Source: Siphonodentalium dalli
Lineage: Eukaryota; Mollusca; Scaphopoda; Gadilida; Siphonodentaliidae
NCBI GenBank assembly: GCA_032622095.1
Contig: CP136065.1
Location: 109,595,195-109,659,194 of the forward strand
Reading direction: 5' to 3'
DNA: 64,000 bases
The notes below the pieces were generated by a model. The model did no database searches, had not been told where the DNA came from, and worked only from the letters and a program-made list of their open reading frames with translations. Below are positions 26,401-38,400 of the stretch, one piece after another. A program made the translations under genes and the position numbers. The first letter of the stretch is position 1. Each line of letters opens with the position of its first letter.

Positions 26401-29400
26401 TATGACCATGCACCTTCTGTCAAGAGGGAACAGTGCACAGTTTAATATTCGTGAATTAGAAAATTACAATTGCTTAAGGCTGCGTGAACAATTGCTCCTG
26501 TCTCCTGGGAAGGACTGAGACTTCTGACTCTTCCCCACGGTCCGTGGCCCACTCCATTACGTGAGTGGGTCTTGTCCCCCTGGAATCATACTCCCTCGGG
26601 ATATTCCAGGCCTGCTCCACCATCTGCGGACTTTCTGTAAGTGTATAAAACGTTCTCCTCACCGTAAGCAAGGACTCCGCTATGTTCTTGCACAGGAGAA
26701 ATCGGATCTCATCGTCCTCTTCGCCGAGAAAAGACAGTATCTTACCTGCGGTTTAATTTCAAGCAGGTAAGATCACGTGGCCATCGTAAATAACGGAATT
26801 TACCTTATTAACCTTGTTTTGCAATAACTAACAAATGTTTTGTATATTATGCTTGCTAATAACTAACAGAATGTCTTGTCTTGCTTATTGTCGAACGAGA
26901 TTCGACTTTGATGGCCGTACGGGTTGCTCATGAATTTACGCGATATTGTCATAGTTGGTTGAGGGCCCATTGGTCCATGGTTTTACATTTTGAGCAAACG
27001 TACCAGTCTTAACTCGGGCAGGAACCATTCGGTCCCCCCTGGTCATGCTGCAAGCCCCGTCTTCTGCAGACCGTGGGAGGCAGGGTACCGTCCTCCGGAG
27101 ATTCGGGCAACCAATCCTCCAGGACACAAGCACCCGCGCCTTTGGCGACTGTTCTGGGTGGGGAAGCCTCGTTGTCCCGTGCCGCACAAAGCGCACTAGC
27201 CAACTGGCCTTCTGACGCTTCCCCACGGCGCCGTGGCCCACTCCATTACGAGGGTCGGTCTTGTCCCCCTGGAAACGTCATCCCAAGTGATACGTCCAGG
27301 CCTGCTCCTCTGCCGTCAGGGGATCCTAGTGGTATGTCATCGACGTTTATGTCAGCGTGTCGGGACCACCTGCATTTGGGAGATTCGGTGGGGGGCTTTC
27401 CCTGGTCAAATGGATCCTTTCAATTTCCCTTTTTTCCGCCATTTTGGCCTTGGGGTGGGAAATAACACCTTAAAATCTAACTGCGAGCGCAATTGTTCCT
27501 CGTTCGAGCCATTCCCAGTGTGGGCTTCCCTCTAGTACCTTACCTCAACCTGATGCAGGCTGTTCTGTTGCTGGCGTCGATCCTGACATGCTTTCTAGTT
27601 TCTATAATTCTCCTGGCGTCTGATGGCTTTGACGACGATGAGCAAGGATCTCGGGCCGACGGTGGTTCCCACTGTCAGTCAAGGATTCTGTCGTTCCTAG
27701 GGAACTCGCTTTGCGTACGGACACGACACGGGTCGATCTCTTGGAACAAACTTCATCACAGGATATGTGTCAAAATCTTGTTACAATGTATTACACAAAC
27801 TTTGCACAACTGTACCAGTCCTTGGGCTGTACCAGTTCGCGCCCCCTGGTCCTGCATCAGCAGACCGTGGCAGGCAGAGTGCCGTTCTCGGAGATTCGGG
27901 CAACCAATCCTCCGGGACAATAGCACCCGAGCCTTTGGAGGCTGTTCTGTGTGAGGAAGACTCGCTGTCGCGTACCGTCTATAGCGCTTTCTATTTGGGA
28001 AGATATAAATAGTAAATACCGCCATCACTCATCGCAGGACACGAGAGAAAAGCAGCAGCAGAAGAAGAAGTCTCTACTGCTCGGTTTCTACTAATAGCTG
28101 GCACGTATGGTATGGCACTGCCTGGGATGTTTATTCCAAAAGACAAGGGGGGAGGTACAAGCTTGAGCAATGCTGGAATCTGAATTTATGAGCTCTTTCA
28201 CATAACATATCAAAGCCGATTCATGACTAAATCACATTTACATGAAATCTGTTTGGAAGAGTACATTCCCGTCAAACTGGAATATTAAATTTATTGCTCG
28301 TTGCCTCCTCCTGGGCTTGCATTCTATTCCATATAGTTCAGTTGAAGGGCTTCTCCTTGGCGGAAAAATATAATTTTTATATTAAAATTAGTTTTTCCTC
28401 AAGGGAAGCCCGAAACTGAACTATCATAGATCCCTCCCATGGCGGTGCCATTCCCAACCCCGCGACTCGCAAATCTTACTATTAAAAGTCGGAAATAAAA
28501 CTGGCTAGATGAATTGTTAAGAGAGCGAGATTTGCACGGGACGCATCCATGCGTGAGCTAATCCGAGCACTGATTGACCGGAGTCGCTGATTGACCGGAG
28601 TAGGCTAATAAACGGACAATAAATTTTAACCCTCCTGATAACACAAGGCCGAGGATAATAATCCATATAGTTCAGTTTCGGGCTTCCCTTGAGGAAAAAC
28701 TAATTTTAATATAAAAATTATATATTATGTAATTAGTCTGTCTGCCCATTAACATTTTTTGTTTCCAACCGTTAACTCCAGTTTGGGTTATTTGATCTGA
28801 ACCAAAGTTGGTATGGGTATTTCCCAGCTACAAATACAGGCCAAGTTTGAATATGGGTCCAATTATTTTTACATGAGTTTAATATGGACCCTTTTTAACT
28901 TAAAATTTGACCGATTTCATAACATTTCAGTTTCCAACTGATATCTCCTGTTTAGATTATTTGATCTGAACCAAAGTTAGTGTGTGTGATTCCCAGATAA
29001 AAATACAGGCCATGTTTGAATATGGCAACAAAATATGGCATTTAAGAAAAGAAGGGTTGGACCGAGTCAATGTAAACCTGAATTCTTTCTGGAAAAGCGT
29101 GTTACTTGCTTGGTCTGAATTGGGCCAAGAATCCACCACAGCCCGATAGATATCTTATCACAGCCTCTACATATGAATAGATATATAAAAATAAATCAAA
29201 TACTTTCTTAGATAAAAGTTGGATCAAACATGGGATATTTTTTGTCAATGATCTAATGAGTGACTCAGGTTTACTGGACTATAATTCTCTCTGCAACCAC
29301 TATGATATTCAAATCCCATTCACAATTTATCAGGAGTATTGTGTGCTCTCCCCCCATCATGGATATCATATATAAAAGAAAATACTAAATTAACTTCTGT

Positions 29401-32400
29401 ATGTTCCCACTTAATCGAGATTGCACAAAGTTCGAAAAAAAGTCAAACCTTTTACCCTTTATTGAAAAAAAAATATGCCACAAAATCGGAAACCAATCAG
29501 AAAAAGTGGGATAGCCTCCTTGAAGAAAATCTCAGTGACAAAGATTGAAAAGATATATACTCCAATCCATATAAAGTAACCAATGATACAGGTCTCCAAT
29601 CATTTCAATACAAAATCATTCATAATATCCTTTACACCAATGTAAAAATTATTTAAATGCAAACTTTCAGAAACAGAACTATGTACCTTCTGTGGCAACA
29701 TAAGGGAGACAACCTTACATCTTTTCTTTGAATGTGCAATCTCAAAATCTATCGTCCTTGAATTCTGTGACATTATTTTGAATAAGTGCAATATATCCAC
29801 AAAGATCACCCCAGAATATATAATCCTTGGTTTAGGAACTGACAAATCAGACTTGGATATACTTGATATATGTTTTTTTATTATATAAGAGATTTATATA
29901 CTGTTGCAAAATAAGATTAATGAAGCCTACAGTCCAAGGACTTCTGGAGCGCATCAGACAATACAAAATTATAGAAACTGAATTTTCCGCAACTCTTAGA
30001 TATGTTTTAAGGAAGGATGGGATAAGCTAAGCAAACAAACTTATTTATAATATTTATACCCCCCCGTAACGAAGTTAGGGGGGGGTATACTGGAATCAGC
30101 TTGTCCATTGTCCGTCCGTCCGTTGTCCTTGGACACAAATTTGTCCGGAGTTTTTCTCAGTTGTTTTTTGATCAATTTCCGTGAAACTTGGCACAGACAT
30201 CAACCACCATGGGAATCTGTGCACCTGCGATTATGACATCTGTCGGACTTTTTTTGGTGGAGTTATCTCCCCTTTTTCGATTTAGAAATTTTTCGCAACA
30301 TGTATAATTTTGTCCGAGTTTTATTCCTACATTTTTAGGTCAATGTTTATTAATCTTGACACTGATATTTAGTACCATGGGAACCTGTGCACCTGCGATT
30401 ATGACATCTGTCCGACTTTTTTTGGTGGAGTTATTCCCCTTTTTCGACTTAGAACTTTTATTCCTAAATTTTTCGGTCAATAGGTTAAGATTAGGGTTAG
30501 GGTTGTGCACCTGCAATGGGAACTGTTATTTTATTATTTTAACTAAATGTTTACTGACATGTGAAACATCTTAGTATTTTTAAAACACGTGGGGGGTATC
30601 CTTAGTCCCATTGGGACAGTCACACCTCTAGTTAATTTATAGCATTAATTTTGATCTAAGCACATACATCCTTGATAACACACAGACAATGAAAATGCCA
30701 ATTTGAAAATGCCTTTTATATTTCACATAATTTATTACCCTTTGGAATAGTCAGACACAAGTTATATATATCACAGATACTGTACGTTTATTGTGTAATA
30801 ATTGTATTTTTGTTTCATTAATTCTTTGAATCTTGTATATATCCATTATACATCGAGATCTGAATAAAATATTAAAAAAAAAAAAAAGTTTGAATATGGG
30901 TTATGTCCTATTATTTTCACATGAGTTACGACCCTATCAACTTAGAATTTGACCCCATTTTGGCATTGAAATTAGGGGTATATCAGATATTCTTTGTAAG
31001 CTCAAATTCTTATTGTATTTTTGTGGTAGTACAATTCGAAATGGTTAACAGGCATATTTTGCCACGCCTTAGCGATGCTCTTGTTAATTCTGTGATATGA
31101 TCAATCTGATCTATTTAGAATAACATCACAGAAAGTGGATTACCTAATACATGTGTGTGGTTACATAGACGGAGAGAAATTAGCAATTAGACTCAGAAAC
31201 TGCCTTCAAAAGTCGCTAACAGACCAACACAATTGGCAACACGGACATTCATAGATTCATGGATAGTTCGTTGACTGAGGGTAAAATATCTTGAGAAATA
31301 TTACGTCACTTGCACAAAAATGCAAAAAGTAATTTGCCTGTTCGTGTCATTGTGTTCATGCACACAGTCATTGTAACAATCCATATTAATGATGGCATTG
31401 TATTCTATGTACTAATGTAAAAGACAATAGGTTAATCAAACGAATGTAAATGACGCCAGATTAATTTGTGACCCTTTGTCTCCAACACGAATAGTCAAAA
31501 TAATATGTACGATTTGATGACGGATACCTGTACTAAATATTTTCATATATGTGTAGCAATATTAGACGTAGTTTCCGGGTGTCACTTAGAGATTTATCAC
31601 AACATTGCTACTTTGATATATATTAATAATACTAGCTTATCGAAACCATATGCCGATACATTTTGTTTTCAGCCATAAAGTCTGGCATGATTGGCATCAT
31701 TTAACAAAGATGAAAAAATGAGAATTTTCCATCAATTTTTCCCGATTAGACCTTCAATTAAATTTGGAAAGTCCTTTGGAATATGGCAAACAAAAAAATT
31801 CATTTCACAAAAAAGATTTTAAGAGGTATCTGGTTAAGATGTCAATCTTTCTTGTATAAAACAGTTTCTTTGCATTATATTTCAGACATCTATATCTCAT
31901 TCACGTACTGTTCGACTCATCTATTTTGGCAAGTGCCAGTATGTCTGGCCATTGTATCTGGGCACAACCCTGATCTGATCGTCATCAAACTGCATATGGA
32001 TATTAGGTGTGACCACTAGATGGGATCTTACCATTTTTCCCGAATTTTGTTAAAAAACATTGGATTTCACATTTGATTCCATCAGAACACCCTGCCGTCC
32101 ACAATTATTGGTGATATGTTATGAAAATCTACAGGCATGTTTGGAATCACCTCAAAATGGGAGCTAAATGGGAATGCCCTGCAGCCAAATCTTTTTCCAA
32201 TTGATCCCAAACTTCATATGGGCTCTTCGGGTTGAGGTCTTATTACTTAAACATTTAAACTTTGTACATTCCTCCATTGTCTGGAATGTATGACATTATT
32301 CCTAGGGCCCTGCGAATCGATTCGATTCGATGCGATTCGGAATCGTTTGTCTGATTTGATTCGAAATCGGCTACCATGATTCGGTGTTCGTCGAATCTTT

Positions 32401-35400
32401 GGTGACAGGTGCATTTCCATGATTTCTACGGGCCACAATGCTCTTACCAGAAAAGAAAATTTACTATAATAACATAGTAAACGTCTTAAACGTATGCACA
32501 TACCGTTATGTCCGATGGCAGAACATGCAATGATATCGCCAAATAATTTAATCATACGCGGTCATTCCACAGAATATTATAAAACCACTGGCTGTCACAC
32601 ATTTAGCCATTAAAGTTACTTCTCGATAACGTAAATTTCTTGATTACTTCTGCTATTGATAATACAGCACTCATAGCAGCATCGCCTAAAAAATGCGTGT
32701 CTAAAATGTACACGGACACTATTCGATACTTTTTGCGATATAAAGGGGGATTCCGATGCTGCATTCACATTCCTTCAGTATTGCTTTGCCATTACATTTA
32801 CTGCTCATTACCCATCAGTATTTAGGTGCATAAGTACCTAGAAAAATCAACAAGACTCGATCAAGCTAACATTTGCAAAGATATGTAGTTTTAGAAACTT
32901 AACAACTCGTGTCACAGTACATGCAAAATATTTCTGGAACACCTGCTCTGGCAGTTAATCGATCAGTTGATCAATGTGTACACTGTTCACTAGCCAATCA
33001 AAAGCGATGAATTCATGACACCACTTGATCACTGGTAATTGATGTTTGATTGACAGCACTCATATCAATTTCAACTTTTGTGTGCGTCTTTTTGATGGCA
33101 ATAATCTCAAAGTTTTACGCTTCTGGTGATTATGGTGGTTCTCTTGTGAAATGGTGGATTAAATTATAAGAAATAACTCTTGTTTCGATTAAGGTTATGA
33201 GTTATAACCGAAAGGTATGAAGATAAATTTACTATAAAGTATGACGGCGCTACGCGCGTTATAAAATTTATCTTCAAACTTTTGTCCTGAGTATTTTTGT
33301 AAACATTGTAAGTCTGTCTGTTCAAGTGACAGACAACACAATCATCGCAAGTGTACATGTAGCGAAAAAATGTTGCGCTATTCAACAAAATGAAACAGGC
33401 ATCACGCGGTACGCTTGTCCATATGTACGTCAACATTGGTTCTCTCATGCATGTATGCTCCTTATATCTGTATTCAACAATTGCTTAGCACAGAAAATGC
33501 ATAGAGGTGTGTAGACAAACGCATAATCTGCAAATATTGCACTACATCAACGATCGCCAGGCAATTGTATGTGTTTCTGTGAAGTTCTATGTATTAGAAC
33601 TTGATTGGCTCAGTAACAATGATTCAATTCGAGATTGGATTCGATTTCGAATCGTTTGCCTGATTCGATTCGAGATTCGATTCAAAACGAAAACACCCGA
33701 TTCGCAGGGCCCTAATTATTCCCTCCATTTCTTTGCATATATGCACCAATAGGGTGTCAGAGCTATTCCCTTTCAATAATGGTTCTGTATTTTAAAACAT
33801 TTCAGGAAAACCACAAGAGGCTGCATTTTGTCCGATATTCTTGTGACAAAACTTTTGTCTGTTGCAGGTTGAGAACTTCTCTATATCTGCCAAAGGCAAA
33901 GAACTGTTTGTGAATGCAACTCTTCATATAACATCTGGCAGACGATATGGTCTTGTTGGTCCAAACGGGTGAGTGTTAAATTCCTAAAGTGAATATAGAA
34001 AATAAGAAGCTGTTCGATCGAGAAGCTTACTGAATGATAATTTCGAGAAATATTATTTTATTATCTTGACAAGTAGCTGGTTCTGTTTTTATTGTTGTGG
34101 CAGTCATGTGAGATGGATAATGCTAAAGAGAAAATTCAACTATCTATAAGTCAATTTCCGGTTTCTAACCGACACCGAGAAAATGAACTTTGAAATGACG
34201 TCACTATATTATTTAGGCTGTTTATATTTAGAAACACGGGTATTACCCACACAGAATCAGAAATTATATAGCTGATGTTCGTAATCAAAGTTCCATGATT
34301 TTTGTGTTGGAATGCTGAGATGTGACCTCTTTGTAGCTTAGAATTTCACAATTTAAGGTGATCATAAGTCTTCCAGTCTGATCTTCAAGCTCAAAAAGAT
34401 CCCCATGAAGATTATACTGAATAATGAGTTTTGTGATTTATCATCGACGATCTTGGTAATACATTTCGTTTCATAGTCAGGTGTATTTCGTCAAAATATG
34501 ATCTCTAAGTGCTCGAAGTCACTACTTTCTAAGTGTTCATGAATTCAATGATGCACAAATATAAAACTTAACAACAAATAATACTGCGCCAATTTAAGTA
34601 TGATAAAGGTAGTTAGAGTACACAATCTGATTTGATGGTCCCCATATCATCAGATTCTAACAACATTTTTTTAAATGCCGCTTCAGTTATCAAGAATTGA
34701 TTATTTGCCCAAAAATAATGGTAACCACAGTCAACTATAATATAAAATTGCCCAAAACCTGTTATTTATCAACATTTTGTTCAACAATTTTTTTGCCAGT
34801 TTGTCAAATATCTGACACAAAAAAGCCACTTGATTTTAGAGTTATCCATCATCCGCAAATTGGTCCGAGACCGTCTTCTCGTCGACTTTTGCTGGGCCAC
34901 TAAAAGTATTGGTGGTGAAAATAATAGATTTCTAAAATTGATATCTGATCAATCTGAGCTTTGATGGGTGGATTCCTCAACTCAAATCAAATATCCCTGA
35001 AGCCAAATAAATAGTAATTGAGGGGCGCTTAATCGGATTATGCATCATTAATCTTAGCCATTATGACAACTCTATGATAGCAGTCTGTCTCTCTCTATAA
35101 ATGAGCAGACATAACATTTCAACTTGAAACCTCTGTTTGTCCCTGATTAGTTCTTACATGACTGGAGCTTCCTGAAATTTTGCATTCTCTTATATATGCG
35201 ATTCTCACATATATAAGATAATGCATTGGCCTAACAATATTTACCTTGACCTTGTAAGCCAATGCATTCTCTTATATATGCGAGGCTCCCAATGGCCGAC
35301 TCCCATATATAAGAGAATGCACTGGCACAGGATCTTTAATGTTGCACCAGCACAGCTCTCATCATGGAAGGGTTAATACCACAAAAACAGTACTTATATC

Positions 35401-38400
35401 AAAAAGTGAAATAACTCTCATGCCATGCATTTCAGGCATGGGAAGACAACTCTTTTGAAGCACATGGCAATAAGAGCTCTAAGCATTCCTTCACACATTG
35501 ATGTTTTATATTGTGAACAAGGTGAGTCTAAAATGATTTCTGTTTAAAATATCTGTAGATTTAATCATTGTTCCACGACTCCACTTCATATATATTTTAA
35601 CCATTTCTATTCTAAATGAATTCTCCCAGTCAGTTAAAAAAAATGTACGTCGGAATGGTCTATTATTGATTTGCAGAGATGTTAGGTGATAAACGCTGAC
35701 TACAGATAAATTAATTGATTCATTCATTGAGGGATGTTTAGATAATAAGTTCAAAGGTTGTTTGTCAAACTTATTACTCATCAATGATGCTTTAGTATAG
35801 AAAGGGCTAACGAGGTTTCTGTTAGCAAACATAAAATTAGGTCACTTAGGCCAAACAAATAAAGATATCCTGTTCATGGTACCTTCTTAGGTAAGTAACT
35901 GTAAAATGACTTTATCATCTGCTTATTTTTGTCCGAAGACATAAGAACATGGGCAAATGCATTCTATGCAACCCTATTTATACAGTAATGCCCTAAATAA
36001 TCAACTTCTTAACCACAGCATAATTATGGGTAACTTTTCGGAATTTAATCGGAAATATGGCTTGTTGCCATTCATCGGAAAGCTCTCACTCATTCTGCAT
36101 GGTCTAATTTGTTATTGGAGACCTAGACTCAGATTTAACTTTAACCGGGAATCCCAGATGATGAAGATGGTAATGTGGACCCATTGTGCACCTCGATTAT
36201 GCATTGTGTCGTCTGCCAATTTGAGGATACATTTATAGAGAAACTAAATTACAAAAGAAAAAGAAACTTTCTACCAAAGAAAACTATAAAACTTGTTAAT
36301 TTGATAATAAAAATACTTTCCAGAGAAGATGAAGCCTAATCAGAATGAGGTCTCCAGAGGCTGAGTTTAGTGATTCAAGCCCACTGTGCAGGTTCATCAC
36401 CAAACTCGCCCTCTGGGGACCTCATTCTGCAAATGTCAGGCACCACATTTTGAGGCCATATCGAGTGTATCATAAAGGATTTTTTACTATCATTATATAG
36501 AGATGGTGGCTGACAAGACGAACATTTGTAAAGAAACTAAAAAACTTATTAATTTGATAATAAAGAAACTTTCCTAAGAAGATGAAGCCTAAGCAGAATG
36601 AAGTCCCCAGAGGGTGCATTTTGATGCACCAAATTCATACTCTTGGGGCCTCATTATGCAAGTGTCCAGCACCATATTTTGAGGCCTGATTGAATGTATC
36701 ATTAAAGATTATTAACTATCATTCTATAGAGGTGGTGGCTGACGAGACTCCTGCTCTGGATGCTGTTCTGAAATCAGACACGAAACGTGAAGAACTTCTA
36801 ACCGAGGAGAAAAAGCTTCGTGCCGAGGCAGAGAGAGGAAACACAAAAAATACAGAAAGACTTAACGAGGTACTGTTTAAAGATGGTATATCTCTTCCCT
36901 GAAGTTTTGGTGTCATTTAGAGTAATGCCGTAAATAATCGACTCTTTAACAACATCAGAATTATGGGTAATTTTTCAAGATTTAGTCGGAAATATGCTTG
37001 TTGCCATTTAATTACCTCTACATACAAATTTTCTGCTGCGTTGGTCCAGCCGTTTCTGTATAAAAAATCAGTGCGCAGATAAAAGCCAATTGCGTCAGCC
37101 TTTCAAGTTTGACTGCATGTCGCTAGTAGTCCCTCATTTGATGTCTCATGAGGGAACATTAACTATTCAGACTGCATAACCCATGATGGAATATTAAATC
37201 GGCATAACTTCAGTTACGGGCGGCCTATCACAAAAATCATTTCGGCACTGTGCTCAGTGGATTAGTGGTGATCGATAACGATAAAAAAAATCTAGACCGG
37301 AGTAATCCTTTAATTTAAACAAGACACTTATAATTTTCTCTGAATATACTCCAAATACCTTACCTAATAAATTCTGTCAAATCTGGTCAAATTAGCATTT
37401 AATTGTGGAGAACTTCATTCTCATTGGCCATCCAATGAAAGCAACACAGTCCAAATGTTTAAGGCTGATGTTCTAAAACTTGTGACACTTCTGTGCTTTC
37501 TAAAAGATTGACCACAGGAAGATCATTCGATTGCAATCAAATTTATCAGTATGTTTTTGAAGTGGTTTATTTAATGGACATGGTTTGTTCGAAACCAACA
37601 ATTATGTATACTTAAATTTTTCAATAAATTTTAGATTGTTTCGATTGAGCTGGTTAAATTTTCTGTCAGCCATTGTGTAAACAATTGCAACTGTAGACCA
37701 TAGGAAGACAGTCTAGAGCTGCGGTCGCTCTGAAACATTTATGTACTACATAATTTTGAGGATTAAAACAAAGAGAAAGCAGTGCGTGATGTTTTTAGAT
37801 AGTTTTGTGTTAAGATAACACATTTTACCTTTTATTGACATTCCGTTTTTTATTCCGGAATTCCTGTTGGATACAAATGGCAGTTTTTATTGGGACCCAT
37901 ATTTCATGTTCAAAGTTGTACTTTTATGACTTCAATGCCTCATTCTGGGACATAAAGCTCATAGAAAGGTAGTTCATTTATTTATCAACCTATTTCGATA
38001 CTGGAAAAAATTTAAAAGTGAATTTTTATCATGTGTAATTTGGAGCGCAAAAAAACGCTTCAAGATACAGCAAATCATTTCACGATATTTCGTGGAATGG
38101 GATCTTATGAGTAAACACTAAAGAAATGACTATTTTAACATTCAGGTGTATGAAGAATTGAGAGCCATTGGTGCTGATGCAGCAGAGGCTAAAGCCTACA
38201 GAATCCTCGCCGGTCTGGGATTCACTAAACAGATGGTTAAACGTCGAACCAAAGATCTGTCTGGAGGCTGGAGAATGCGAGTATCATTGGCTCGAGCCCT
38301 CTTCTTAGAACCCACGTTACTATTATTAGACGAGCCGACGAACCATCTTGATCTAAATGCTGTTATCTGGTTAGATAAGTGAGTTTTACTAGCTCTGATC

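Larger units (their letters stand above)
23203..28722 (+). mobile_element. DIRS-like tyrosine-recombinase retrotransposon, element 1 (decayed)
   Basis: The 5.5 kb unit is bounded by inverted terminal repeats of about 210 bp (23203-23413 and 28492-28722). The right repeat has an extra outer extension of about 30 bp. Near the right end, 28329-28424 is the reverse complement of the right terminus fused to the left terminus. This is the internal complementary region that defines DIRS-group elements and templates their circular form. No target duplication is evident, as expected for recombinase-mediated insertion. A GC-rich interior (26470-28010) reads as decayed Gag-like coding. No reverse transcriptase, RNase H or tyrosine recombinase was seen, so this is a non-autonomous or dead copy. 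It sits in ABCF1 intron 5. Confidence 0.78.
29026..30887 (+). mobile_element. 5'-truncated LINE (L1/Tx1-like) with 12-bp target duplication
   Basis: GTTTGAATATGG lies immediately before (29014-29025) and after (30888-30899) the insertion. The 3' end has AATAAA at about 30862 and a run of about 14 A. The plus-strand coding remnant belongs to an ORF2 C-terminus. The element is interrupted at about 30055-30640 by a family F repeat that inserted later. It lies in ABCF1 intron 5 in the sense direction. Confidence 0.85.
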
